Below are positions 1 through 8,962 of a stretch of DNA of 32,154 nucleotides, in pieces. Under the pieces are notes generated by a model that searched no databases, had not been told where the DNA came from, and worked only from the letters and a program-made list of their open reading frames with translations. Source of the DNA: an uncultured Blautia sp. (GTDB taxonomy: Bacteria; Bacillota; Clostridia; Lachnospirales; Lachnospiraceae); the NCBI GenBank assembly GCA_934358405.1, contig CAKRKL010000008.1, forward strand, positions 1 through 32,154, given 5' to 3'. The translations under genes were made by a program, and so were the position numbers. The first letter of the stretch is position 1. Each line of letters opens with the position of its first letter.

Positions 1-31
1 TATTTTTTTAGTTTAAGAAAGGGAGAAGTGT

Positions 32-1669
32 ATGATCAAAAACAGAATATGGAAAAGAATTGCTGCATTGGGATGCTTCCTGCTGACCGGAACAGGACTT
101 TTGTGCAGCTGTATGACAAAAACTGTAGCAGCTGATATGGGCAATATAGCTGTGACAGTTTCCCAAAGTGCAAGATGGACCGATCTGGAAAATTTCCAGG
201 CGGTTATTTCCGTGAAGGCAAAGGGGCTGGAAAATCTGTCATGGAAAGAATGGAAAGAATGGGAAGAAATTGGAAGCAGTGAAAATAAGGAAGAGGAAAA
301 GTCGGGTTTTCAGTCTGATGAATCAGAAGATATATCAAAAATTGAAGCCATATCTGACGAAACGACTTCTGGCATAATATCACGTCATCTGACCATCCTG
401 CTTTCTGAATATTTTCAGCCGGATTTCCCAACAGCTTTGCCGGAGGGCTGCCTGATGGAGGAATTTCCTGTAAATACAGCAGATGGCCGAAGTACTACTA
501 TTTACGGCTTTCGATACAAGCTTCATCCAGGTGAAACAGAAAAAAAACTGGAAATTCCGGTTAGTTTGCGTAGCGAATACAGATATCCAATGGAAAAGAG
601 GACAGTATCTACCTGTCAGGATGCTCCTCTTGAAAAAAGTGTGGAAAACCTGTGTGAGGGTGGCGTTTATATAGTGGAAAAGTCAGGAAGCAGCCAGCGT
701 GTGATTTGCCAGACTATGTCGGAGCTTTTGGAAATTCCGGCAGGAACGGCGGATTTTGCTGTTGAGGTGAGACAACAGAAGGAAAATGCGGTTTCAGGGG
801 AAAGAATCCTTATGAATGCCAGGCTTATAAATACGGGACAGGTACCACTATATAAGCTTTCTCTGGAAGCTTGGGCAGAAGAGTCGGAAGCAGTGCCTGT
901 ATGGGAAAAAGAACCGGGAGTGGAAACCAATGGAGCTTATGCGGTTTTGGAAAGCTTAGCAGAAGGGGAAGAGCGGATACTTTCTTTTTATATAGATTCC
1001 TCTTCTTCGCAAAAAGGAAATTTGCGCTTGAAAATTCTGGCAAAAACAGAAAATCCTGCTTCAGTGGAGAAAAAAAGAGAAATATCCGTAATCGTTCAGC
1101 CCTTGAAAGCCTCTTTTACCGTGAAAAAAACAGCGGACTGCGATGTGGCACGCCCAGGTGATACTGTCACATATCAGATCAGCATTCACAACACCGGGCA
1201 GCAGACTCTTCATTCTGTAATCACTACGGAGCGATTTCAAATGTCAGGGGTTTTGGCAGTATTTCTGGAACAGGAGGGTGTAAGTCTGAACCGCACGAAA
1301 ACTCAGGCAAAGATCCCACAGATTGTTCCGGGAGGATGCGTAAATCTAAAAGCAAGGGTTGTGCTGCCTGAGAATCTGGAAGATCAGAATCTGATAAATC
1401 AGGTAATTGTAGTTACAGATGAAACCGGTGAAGAGGAAGCAGTGCGGGATCAGACCTCTATACGGGTAGAAAATAAGAAAACATCAGAGAATGGTTCTTC
1501 CTGGAAAAAATCAGGAGGCAGCACATCAGGAACAGAAAGAACTGACAAAGGACAGGCACCAAAAACAGGAGACAATACTCATAAAGAATTGTTTCAGGCG
1601 TTAATTTTTGCGTCTTTTCTCATTTCCGCTCTGGTTGCCAGACATATGTTTTTTAGAAGGAAAGATTGA
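32..1669 (+). CDS. Secreted surface protein with DUF11-like repeats and a sortase-type C-terminus
   Basis: This is a 545-residue exported protein of unknown specific function. The N-terminus has a basic start (MIKNRIWKR), a hydrophobic core and a likely signal peptidase I site near TVAA-D (about residue 35). A segment at about 70-110 is rich in Glu and Ser. Two beta-rich Ig-like stretches follow, at about 245-350 and 359-480. The second carries the DUF11 signature: a KTAD start, then PGDTVTYQISIHNTG. The C-terminus has the order of a cell-wall sorting signal: APKTGD (509-514), a hydrophobic segment, then RRKD. Ala replaces the usual Leu of LPxTG. The start is supported by GGGAGAA just upstream. 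A lipobox-like LCSC at about 24-27 is an alternative processing site. It lies directly upstream of murE, but that gene has its own candidate promoter. Anchoring to the wall is inferred; no sortase gene is visible here. Confidence 0.8.
   Translation: MIKNRIWKRIAALGCFLLTGTGLLCSCMTKTVAADMGNIAVTVSQSARWTDLENFQAVISVKAKGLENLSWKEWKEWEEIGSSENKEEEKSGFQSDESEDISKIEAISDETTSGIISRHLTILLSEYFQPDFPTALPEGCLMEEFPVNTADGRSTTIYGFRYKLHPGETEKKLEIPVSLRSEYRYPMEKRTVSTCQDAPLEKSVENLCEGGVYIVEKSGSSQRVICQTMSELLEIPAGTADFAVEVRQQKENAVSGERILMNARLINTGQVPLYKLSLEAWAEESEAVPVWEKEPGVETNGAYAVLESLAEGEERILSFYIDSSSSQKGNLRLKILAKTENPASVEKKREISVIVQPLKASFTVKKTADCDVARPGDTVTYQISIHNTGQQTLHSVITTERFQMSGVLAVFLEQEGVSLNRTKTQAKIPQIVPGGCVNLKARVVLPENLEDQNLINQVIVVTDETGEEEAVRDQTSIRVENKKTSENGSSWKKSGGSTSGTERTDKGQAPKTGDNTHKELFQALIFASFLISALVARHMFFRRKD
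242..268 (+). repeat. Three tandem 9-bp units in the surface protein gene
   Basis: Two identical copies of TGGAAAGAA are followed by TGGGAAGAA. They encode WKE-WKE-WEE in frame at the start of the acidic region. Nine-base units keep the frame, so copy number could vary without breaking the gene. Confidence 0.7.
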
Positions 1670-1694
1670 AAACAATTACGGTGTGTGCTATTCT
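1666..1694 (+). promoter_or_regulatory. Candidate sigmaA promoter for murE
   Basis: TTGAAA (1666-1671) is followed by a 17-base spacer and TATTCT (1689-1694), preceded by TGC, an extended -10. The -35 overlaps the stop codon of the upstream surface protein gene. Transcription would start near 1701, about 30 bases before the murE start. Confidence 0.6.
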
Positions 1695-1731
1695 ATAAAA
1701 GAGTACGTTCAAATATAGGGAGGCATGTATA

Positions 1732-3189
1732 ATGAAATTATCATCCTTATTAGAAAAATTAGAATATACCTGTATACAGGGAGATTCTGAACCGGAAGTT
1801 ACAGGTGTTGTTTATGACTCCAGAAAAGTAACAGAGGGTTCTCTGTTTATCTGTATCAGAGGAGCTGTTGTAGATGGACATAAATTTGTCCCGGATGTGG
1901 TAGCTAAGGGAGCGAAGGTTCTGGTTGTGGAGGAGCCTGTGGAGGCCCCGTCTGATGTTACTGTAATTCAGGTGGCTGACACCAGATATGCTATGGCATT
2001 TATTGCAGCAGCCTGGTTTGGACATCCGGCAGAAAAATTAAAGACGATTGGAATTACCGGAACCAAGGGAAAAACAACTACTACCTATATGGTGAAATCT
2101 ATTTTGGAAAATGCAGGATATAAGGTTGGTCTTATCGGCACTATCGAGGCAATTATCGGTGATAAGGTAATTCCTGCTTCCAATACCACACCGGAATCCT
2201 ATGTGGTGCAGGAATATTTCCATGAAATGGTGGAGGCTGGCTGTGATTGCGTAGTTATGGAGGTTTCCTCACAGGGACTTATGCTTCACCGCACCCAGGG
2301 ATTTGTATTTGACTTCGGTATTTTTACCAATATTGAGCCGGATCATATCGGACCAAATGAGCATAAGGATTTTGACCATTATCTGTCCTGCAAGGCAATG
2401 CTTCTGAAGCAGTGCCGCGTGGGAATCGTAAACTGCGATGACGAGCATTTTGAGCGGATCATAGAAGGCCATACGTGCACACTGGAAACCTATGGATTTT
2501 CAGAGAAAGCAGACCTTCGCGCAGAAGATGCCAGACTTGTTGGAGGAAAGGGATATCTTGGAATCTCCTATCATCTGAAAGGGCTTATGGATTTTCCTGT
2601 GGAAATTGATATTCCTGGTAAATTCAGCATTTACAATTCTCTTACAGCTATTGCAATCTGCCGCCACTTTAAGGTTTCAAAGGAGAATATTCTGAAGGCC
2701 CTAAAAGCAGCCAAGGTAAAAGGCCGTATTGAGATGGTGAAGGTATCGGATGAGTTTACTCTGATGATCGATTATGCGCATAACGCAATGGCATTGGAGA
2801 GTCTTCTTACCACCTTACGCGAGTATCATCCGCACAGACTGGTATGCCTGTTTGGCTGCGGCGGCAATCGTTCCAAGCTTCGCCGCTATGAGATGGGAGA
2901 GGTTTCCGGCCGTCTGGCGGATCTGACTATTATTACATCTGATAATCCAAGGGATGAAGAGCCTCAGGCAATTATTGATGATATCAAAATTGGTATGGCG
3001 AAAACAGAAGGCAAATATGTGGAGATTCCGGACCGTAAGGAGGCAATTGCATACGCAATCCATCACGGAGAACCGGGAGACATTGTTGTACTTGCAGGTA
3101 AGGGCCATGAGGATTACCAGGAAATTAAAGGCAAAAAATATCCGATGGATGAGCGCGTATTGATCGCAGAGATTCTTGCCGGAAAATAA
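1732..3189 (+). CDS. murE: UDP-N-acetylmuramoyl-L-alanyl-D-glutamate--2,6-diaminopimelate ligase
   Basis: MurE adds the third stem-peptide residue to UDP-MurNAc-L-Ala-D-Glu in the cytoplasm, using ATP. The 485-residue length is normal for the family. The N-terminal domain (about 1-105) is followed by the ATP-binding loop GTKGKTTTT (110-118) and the C-terminal Mur ligase domain. DNPRDEEP begins at residue 404. The DNPR form is the known signature of enzymes that add meso-diaminopimelate; lysine-adding enzymes carry a different sequence there. GGGAGG lies 8 bases before the ATG. The gene is separated by three bases from priA, so it probably heads a long operon. The identification is secure, and the DAP specificity is a motif-based inference. 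Confidence 0.97.
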   Translation: MKLSSLLEKLEYTCIQGDSEPEVTGVVYDSRKVTEGSLFICIRGAVVDGHKFVPDVVAKGAKVLVVEEPVEAPSDVTVIQVADTRYAMAFIAAAWFGHPAEKLKTIGITGTKGKTTTTYMVKSILENAGYKVGLIGTIEAIIGDKVIPASNTTPESYVVQEYFHEMVEAGCDCVVMEVSSQGLMLHRTQGFVFDFGIFTNIEPDHIGPNEHKDFDHYLSCKAMLLKQCRVGIVNCDDEHFERIIEGHTCTLETYGFSEKADLRAEDARLVGGKGYLGISYHLKGLMDFPVEIDIPGKFSIYNSLTAIAICRHFKVSKENILKALKAAKVKGRIEMVKVSDEFTLMIDYAHNAMALESLLTTLREYHPHRLVCLFGCGGNRSKLRRYEMGEVSGRLADLTIITSDNPRDEEPQAIIDDIKIGMAKTEGKYVEIPDRKEAIAYAIHHGEPGDIVVLAGKGHEDYQEIKGKKYPMDERVLIAEILAGK

Positions 3190-3192
3190 AAC

Positions 3193-5424
3193 ATGACATA
3201 TGCAGATATTATTGTAGATATTTCTCATGAAAAGCTGGACAAAAGCTTTCAGTATCTGATTCCCCCTCAGCTTGAAGGAGAAATACAAATAGGAATGGTA
3301 GTGCAGATTCCCTTCGGGCGTGGAAATCATGTGCGGAAGGGATATGTGGTTGGAATTTCAGGGAAACCGAAGGTGGATGGAAGCTGTATCAAGTCTGTTC
3401 TAAGTATTGAGAATGATCAGGAGACAATTGAATCCAGATTGATTGCCCTTGCCGGATGGATGAAGGAACACTATGGATCTACTATGATCCAGGCACTGAA
3501 AACCGTACTTCCTATTCAAAAAAAGGTGAAGGCTCAGGAGAAAAGGTGGATAACTCTCTCAATTTCAAGAGAAGAGGGGGAAAAGCTTCTGGAGAAATTG
3601 AGAGGAACCCGTTTCAAGGCAAGAACCCGCCTTCTTGAGGCACTTCTTAAAGAAGCAGATGGTGGCAGAATTGAAGCATCCCAGGCGCTAAAGGAATTAG
3701 GAACGACTTCTTCGGTTCTGAACTATTTTACAGAGAACAGAATTGTGGCTGTGGAAGCTGATCAGATATATAGAAATGCAGTTTATGGAGCAGAGAAAAT
3801 TTTACATCTGGCTCCTGACCCTTTAAGTGATCCGCAAAAAAAGGCAGTGGAGCAGATTCGCACAGAGTGGAAAAGTCCCGTGCCGCGTCCTGTACTGCTG
3901 CATGGAGTTACCGGGAGCGGCAAAACTCAGGTCTATATGGAGCTGATCGATCAGGTAATTAGGCAGGGCAGACAGGCAATTGTGCTTATTCCGGAAATTG
4001 CCCTTACGTATCAGACCGTAAGACGTTTTTACGGACGTTTTGGGGATAAGGTTTCTGTAATCAATTCCAGACTTTCCCAGGGAGAGCGCTACGACCAGTT
4101 CAAGAGGGCAAAGCAGGGGGAACTCCAGGTAATGGTAGGTCCCCGTTCTGCACTTTTTACCCCTTTTGGAAAATTAGGACTGATCATTATAGATGAGGAG
4201 CATGAATCTTCTTATAAAAGTGAGAACAGTCCCAGATATCATGCAAGGGAAACCGCTATATACAGAGCAAATCTGGAAGGTGCCAATGTGATACTTGGCT
4301 CTGCAACACCTTCCATGGAGGCATATTATCGGGCAAATACAGGGGAATATGCCCTTGTGAAGCTGAAATCGCGATACGAGGAGCGTCCACTCCCAAAAGT
4401 ATCAATTGTGGATATGAGGGAACAATTAAAAAAAGGCAATCGTTCAGCACTTAGCCTGGAATTAAAAACAGCACTTGGCCAGTGCCTTGAAAAGAATGAA
4501 CAGGCAATGCTGTTTCTTAATCGCAGGGGGTATGCAGGCTTTGTGTCCTGCCGCTGCTGTGGTCATGTGATGAAATGTCCCCACTGCGATGTATCCTTAA
4601 GCGAGCATAATGGAAGAAGATTAATCTGCCATTATTGTGGCTATGAAACCGCAAAGCCTGACAAATGTCCGGTTTGCTCATCGCCTTATATAGGTGGTTT
4701 TAAGGCCGGAACCCAGCAAATCCAGCAGGTAGTAGAGAAGGAATTCCCCAAAGCGAAGGTGCTTAGAATGGATTATGATACTACCCGCACCAAGGGAAGC
4801 TATGAAGAAATTCTGGAAGCATTTTCCTGGCATAGAGCAGATATTCTGATTGGAACACAGATGATTGTCAAAGGTCATGATTTTCCGGATGTGACTTTAG
4901 TTGGTGTTCTTGCGGCTGATCTTTCTCTGAATGCAGATGACTATCGTAGTGGAGAGCGTACCTTTCAGCTGCTGACTCAGGCTGTTGGGCGTTCCGGAAG
5001 AGGAAAAAAAGAAGGACATGCCTTAATTCAGACTTATAATCCTGAGCACTATAGTATTCAGACAGCATCCAGACAGGATTATGAAGAATTCTACGAGGAA
5101 GAGATGGGATACCGTATCCTTATGGACTATCCTCCGGCTGCACATATGATGGCAGTGCTTGGAGCTTCTGAGGATGAAGCTGTATTAGATACTGCCATGC
5201 ATTATTTAAGCCTGTTTGTGGATAAGCTTCATCCGGGGAAGAAACTGCATGTAATCGGTCCTGCACCGGCATCCGTAGGAAAAGTAAAAGACATATACAG
5301 AAGAGTAATCTATCTGAAGCATGAGAATTATGATCTGCTTGTACGGATCAAGGACAGGCTGGAGGAATATATTGAGATTAATTCCGGCTTCAGAAAGATA
5401 AATATACAGTTTGATTTTTTATAA
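3193..5424 (+). CDS. priA: Primosomal protein N' (replication restart helicase)
   Basis: PriA recognises stalled or repaired forks and starts reloading of the replicative helicase. The protein has 743 residues. The N-terminal DNA-binding region begins ADIIVDIS. The helicase core has Walker A GVTGSGKT (238-245) and Walker B DEEH (334-337). A zinc-binding insertion with paired cysteines follows at about 453-495 (CRCCGH, CPHC, CHYC, CPVC). Late motifs include GTQMIVKGHDFP and QAVGRSGRG. The ATG follows the murE stop after three bases and has no clear ribosome binding site, which suggests translational coupling to murE. All expected motifs are intact. Confidence 0.97.
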   Translation: MTYADIIVDISHEKLDKSFQYLIPPQLEGEIQIGMVVQIPFGRGNHVRKGYVVGISGKPKVDGSCIKSVLSIENDQETIESRLIALAGWMKEHYGSTMIQALKTVLPIQKKVKAQEKRWITLSISREEGEKLLEKLRGTRFKARTRLLEALLKEADGGRIEASQALKELGTTSSVLNYFTENRIVAVEADQIYRNAVYGAEKILHLAPDPLSDPQKKAVEQIRTEWKSPVPRPVLLHGVTGSGKTQVYMELIDQVIRQGRQAIVLIPEIALTYQTVRRFYGRFGDKVSVINSRLSQGERYDQFKRAKQGELQVMVGPRSALFTPFGKLGLIIIDEEHESSYKSENSPRYHARETAIYRANLEGANVILGSATPSMEAYYRANTGEYALVKLKSRYEERPLPKVSIVDMREQLKKGNRSALSLELKTALGQCLEKNEQAMLFLNRRGYAGFVSCRCCGHVMKCPHCDVSLSEHNGRRLICHYCGYETAKPDKCPVCSSPYIGGFKAGTQQIQQVVEKEFPKAKVLRMDYDTTRTKGSYEEILEAFSWHRADILIGTQMIVKGHDFPDVTLVGVLAADLSLNADDYRSGERTFQLLTQAVGRSGRGKKEGHALIQTYNPEHYSIQTASRQDYEEFYEEEMGYRILMDYPPAAHMMAVLGASEDEAVLDTAMHYLSLFVDKLHPGKKLHVIGPAPASVGKVKDIYRRVIYLKHENYDLLVRIKDRLEEYIEINSGFRKINIQFDFL

Positions 5425-5445
5425 AGAAAAAGGAGATTAAATAAG

Positions 5446-5925
5446 ATGGCACTTAGAACAATCAGAACAGAGGGAGATTCCGTTTTGGAAAAAATCTGCA
5501 GACCTGTAGAGAAAATTGATGGGCGTATAAAAGATCTGGTAGGTGATATGCTGGAGACTATGTATGACGCATGTGGTGTAGGTCTTGCAGCTCCTCAGGT
5601 AGGTGTATTAAAAAGAATTGTTGTGATCGATATCGGAGAGGGTCCGCTTGTTCTTATAAATCCGGAAATCCTTATGACTTCCGGTGAACAGACCGGAGAG
5701 GAAGGATGCTTAAGTGTTCCTGGAATGTCCGGTCAGGTTACCCGCCCGAATTATGTGAAGATAAAAGCACTTGACATGGATATGAAGGAGCAGGAATACG
5801 AAGGAGAAGGACTTCTTGCACGTGCGTTTTGCCATGAGATTGATCATCTGGATGGAAAAATGTACACTCGTCTGGTTGAGGGTGAGCTTCATCATGTAAG
5901 CTATGATAACGAGGAGGAAGAATAA
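5446..5925 (+). CDS. def: Peptide deformylase
   Basis: This enzyme removes the formyl group from the N-terminal methionine of new proteins as they leave the ribosome. It has 159 residues. The three family motifs are present: GVGLAAPQ (44-51), EEGCLS (85-90; Cys88 is a metal ligand) and HEIDH (130-134; His130 and His134 bind metal and Glu131 is catalytic). A good AGGAG site precedes the ATG. The TAA stop is immediately followed by the fmt ATG, so the enzymes that add and remove formyl groups are made together, a common bacterial arrangement. Confidence 0.97.
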   Translation: MALRTIRTEGDSVLEKICRPVEKIDGRIKDLVGDMLETMYDACGVGLAAPQVGVLKRIVVIDIGEGPLVLINPEILMTSGEQTGEEGCLSVPGMSGQVTRPNYVKIKALDMDMKEQEYEGEGLLARAFCHEIDHLDGKMYTRLVEGELHHVSYDNEEEE

Positions 5926-6891
5926 ATGAGGATTGTTTATATGGGAACACCGGATTTTGCGGTGAATCCTCTCCATGCTCTGGCTAAAGCCGGGTATGAA
6001 GTTGTTGGTGTTGTAACACAGCCGGACAAACCAAAGGGCAGAGGAAAGACTATGCTGCCAACTCCTGTAAAGGAGGAAGCTATGAAGCATGGCTTTCCGG
6101 TTTTTCAGCCGCTGAAGGTACGTGATCCGGAGTTTTTAAGTATTCTTAAGGAGCTGGCACCGGATATTATTGTTGTAGCTGCTTTCGGGCAGATCATTCC
6201 AAAGAGCATTCTGGATATGCCAAAGTATGGCTGCATTAATATTCATGCATCTTTGCTTCCTAAATACCGTGGCGCAGCGCCAATTCAGCAGGCGGTTATT
6301 GACGGAGAAAAGGAATCAGGAGTAACGATTATGAGAATGGCAACCGGTCTGGATACCGGAGATATGATCTCCAAAATCGTAGTTCCTCTTGCTGACGACG
6401 AAACCGGCGGAAGCCTTTTTGATAAGCTGGCAGAAGCAGGCGGAAGGCTTCTTATCGATACGCTTCCTCATATTTTTGACGGCACAGCAGTTTATGAGAA
6501 ACAGCCGGAGGAGAGTCCGACTCCATACGCAGGAATGATTACCAAGCAGATGGGCATGATGGATTTTTCAAAATCCGCCATGGAGCTTGAAAGACTTGTA
6601 CGCGGTTTAAATCCGTGGCCAAGTGCATTTACTTACTTTAATGGCAAGACCCTGAAGGTCTGGGAAAGCTTTGTTGCAGGGGATGATGAGCTTTTGGACT
6701 GCGAAGCAAAGCAGACAGAGCCGGGAACAGTTGTAAAAACAGATAAAAAAGGAATTTATGTAGCTTGTGGCGATGGTGTTCTGGTACTTTCTGCGGTTCA
6801 GCTGGAGGGAAAGAAGCGAATGGATGCAGATGCATTTCTCAGGGGATGCCGTATAGAGGCCGGAAACAGATTTACAGATAAAAAGGAGTGA
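5926..6891 (+). CDS. fmt: Methionyl-tRNA formyltransferase
   Basis: Fmt formylates the methionine on initiator tRNA using 10-formyltetrahydrofolate, the step that def later reverses on the protein. The 321-residue length is typical. The start MRIVYMGTPDFAV and the folate and active-site motif HASLLPKYRGAAPIQ (about 108-122) are diagnostic. A C-terminal OB-like domain follows (about 205 onward). The ATG directly abuts the def stop, and its ribosome binding site (GAGGAGG) lies inside the last codons of def. No anomaly was seen. Confidence 0.97.
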   Translation: MRIVYMGTPDFAVNPLHALAKAGYEVVGVVTQPDKPKGRGKTMLPTPVKEEAMKHGFPVFQPLKVRDPEFLSILKELAPDIIVVAAFGQIIPKSILDMPKYGCINIHASLLPKYRGAAPIQQAVIDGEKESGVTIMRMATGLDTGDMISKIVVPLADDETGGSLFDKLAEAGGRLLIDTLPHIFDGTAVYEKQPEESPTPYAGMITKQMGMMDFSKSAMELERLVRGLNPWPSAFTYFNGKTLKVWESFVAGDDELLDCEAKQTEPGTVVKTDKKGIYVACGDGVLVLSAVQLEGKKRMDADAFLRGCRIEAGNRFTDKKE

Positions 6892-6895
6892 TCGT

Positions 6896-7609
6896 ATGTA
6901 CGGATATGGGTATCCATACGGATTTTATGTTGATCCTACTTATGCCTTACTGATTATCGGAATGTTACTGGCATTGGCTGCGTCAGGGAAAATGAAAAGT
7001 ACCTTTGCCCGTTATCAGCAGGTAAAAAGCCATTCCGGTCTTACCGGAGCGCAGACAGCTCAGCGAATTTTAAGTGCGGCAGGAATTCATGATGTGACTG
7101 TGGTCCCCATTGCAGGAAGTCTGACAGACCATTATGATCCAAGAACCAAGAAGCTGGCACTTTCACAGGATGTATATGGAAGAAATTCTGTAGCTGCAGT
7201 ATGTGTGGCAGCCCATGAGTGCGGACATGCTATTCAGCACAATGTAAATTATGCACCCCTGAATATTCGTTCCGCTATTGTGCCGGCCGCAAATATCGGT
7301 TCATCACTTTCCTGGCCGATTTTTGTGTTGGGGCTTATCCTTTCAATGCCTGCTCTTGTAACTGCAGGAATTGTACTGTTTTCCCTTGCAGTGATTTTTC
7401 AGCTTGTAACTCTTCCTGTAGAATTCAATGCTTCATCACGAGCATTAAAAATGCTGGAAAGCACGGGCATTCTGAATCCTGAAGAAAACGCAGGTGCAAG
7501 GAAGGTGCTTACAGCTGCTGCCCTTACTTATGTGGCGGCGCTTGCTTCTTCTGTTTTGCAGCTTTTGAGACTGATCATACTTTCCGGAGGTAGAAGACGG
7601 GATGATTAA
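6896..7609 (+). CDS. yugP: YugP-type membrane zinc metallopeptidase
   Basis: This is a 237-residue integral membrane protein of the YugP family of putative neutral zinc peptidases. It opens with a Tyr/Gly-rich stretch (YGYGYPYG) and a membrane segment at about 16-30. The zinc-binding motif HECGH is at 107-111. Two long hydrophobic segments follow (about 135-175), and another lies near the end. The substrate is not known from the sequence. The start is four bases after fmt, with an AAGGAG site inside the fmt end. The last codons overlap the rsmB start by 8 bases. Its place in this operon is conserved in related Firmicutes as I remember them, which suggests a housekeeping role. Confidence 0.9.
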   Translation: MYGYGYPYGFYVDPTYALLIIGMLLALAASGKMKSTFARYQQVKSHSGLTGAQTAQRILSAAGIHDVTVVPIAGSLTDHYDPRTKKLALSQDVYGRNSVAAVCVAAHECGHAIQHNVNYAPLNIRSAIVPAANIGSSLSWPIFVLGLILSMPALVTAGIVLFSLAVIFQLVTLPVEFNASSRALKMLESTGILNPEENAGARKVLTAAALTYVAALASSVLQLLRLIILSGGRRRDD

Positions 7610-8951
7610 TGGAATCAATTCCAGGGAAATGATCCTGGAAATATTACTTGAAATTGAAGAGGGGGAGCATAGCCATGTGGCAATTCGAAATGCTCTTTCC
7701 AAATACCAGTTTCTTCCAAAGCAGGACCGGGCATTTATTACCCGGGTCTGCGAAGGAACCCTAGAATACAGAATACAGATTGATTACATTATCAATTCTT
7801 TTTCGAAGGTGACTGTAGATAAAATGAAGCCTGCTATTCGTGAGATTTTAAGAAGCGCAGTGTATCAGCTGAAATATATGGACAGTGTGCCGGATAGTGC
7901 TGTGTGCAATGAGGCTGTGAAGCTGGCTCAGCGTAAGGGGTTCTACAATCTGAAGCCTTTTGTGAATGGTGTGCTTCGCACTATTGCAAGAGAGATGGAT
8001 CAGGTAAGCTTCCCCAGGAAAGAAGAAGACCTTCTGAGCTATCTTTCTGTAAAGTATTCTATGCCGGAGACTCTGGTGACACGGTGGTTAGATGCATATG
8101 GAGAGGAAACTACAGAGAAAATCCTGGCAGATTTTCTTACTGAGCATTCACTTACCATTCGCTGCCGTACTTACCGGAATTCCAAAGAGGAGATTGTTAA
8201 AAGCCTGGAAAATCAAGGGGTAGAAGTAACACCTGCGCCTTATCTTCCGTATGCATATGAAATTTCAGGTTTTAATCATATCCTTGCACTGGATGCTTTT
8301 ATCAATGGACAGATCGTGGTGCAGGACGTAAGCTCTATGCTGGTTGCAGAGGTTGCGAATCCCCAAAAAGGAGATTATGTAATTGATGTATGTGCGGCAC
8401 CGGGAGGTAAAAGCCTCCATATGGGCGATAAAATGGAAGGCTATGGAACTGTGGATGCAAGGGATGTAAGTCAGTATAAGGTGAATCTGATTGAAGAAAA
8501 CATCCAGAGAACCAATTCGATTAATGTGCAGGCAAAAGTACAGGATGCAACAGTCTTTGACCAGGAATCTGAGCTGCTTGCAGACATTGTGCTTGCAGAT
8601 GTGCCATGCTCCGGCTACGGCGTGATCGGCAAGAAACCGGAAATCAAATACAGGGTAACGCCTCAGAAGCAGGAAGAAATTGTAATTCTGCAAAGAACCA
8701 TTCTGGATCGTGCTGCTAATTATGTAAAGCCAAGAGGTGAGCTGATTTTTAGCACCTGTACCATTGCAAAAGAAGAAAACGAAGAGAATATGATGTGGTT
8801 TTTGAATAATTATCCATTCAAACTGGAAAGTCTGGATCCTTATCTTCCAGAAGAACTGCATTCAGAGACAACAGCTCTGGGATATCTGCAGCTGCTTCCG
8901 GGGGTACATAAAACGGATGGATTTTTTATTGCAAAATTCAGAAGAAAATAG
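7602..8951 (+). CDS. rsmB: 16S rRNA (cytosine-967-C5) methyltransferase
   Basis: RsmB methylates C967 of 16S rRNA with S-adenosylmethionine. The 449-residue protein has an N-terminal NusB-like RNA-binding domain (about 1-140) and a C-terminal Rossmann methyltransferase domain. The SAM-binding motif is DVCAAPGGKS. Two catalytic cysteines are visible: Cys336 in ADVPCSGYG and Cys386 in STCT, as expected for an m5C methyltransferase. It overlaps the upstream protease gene by 8 bases and is followed by rlmN, giving two rRNA modification genes in a row. Confidence 0.95.
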   Translation: MINGINSREMILEILLEIEEGEHSHVAIRNALSKYQFLPKQDRAFITRVCEGTLEYRIQIDYIINSFSKVTVDKMKPAIREILRSAVYQLKYMDSVPDSAVCNEAVKLAQRKGFYNLKPFVNGVLRTIAREMDQVSFPRKEEDLLSYLSVKYSMPETLVTRWLDAYGEETTEKILADFLTEHSLTIRCRTYRNSKEEIVKSLENQGVEVTPAPYLPYAYEISGFNHILALDAFINGQIVVQDVSSMLVAEVANPQKGDYVIDVCAAPGGKSLHMGDKMEGYGTVDARDVSQYKVNLIEENIQRTNSINVQAKVQDATVFDQESELLADIVLADVPCSGYGVIGKKPEIKYRVTPQKQEEIVILQRTILDRAANYVKPRGELIFSTCTIAKEENEENMMWFLNNYPFKLESLDPYLPEELHSETTALGYLQLLPGVHKTDGFFIAKFRRK

Positions 8952-8962
8952 GAAATTAAATT

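Noticed and set aside
110..118. Lipobox (LCSC) making the first protein a lipoprotein
   Set aside because: The -1/-2 residues fit poorly, and the C-terminal sorting signal and TVAA site favour ordinary secretion, though it cannot be excluded.
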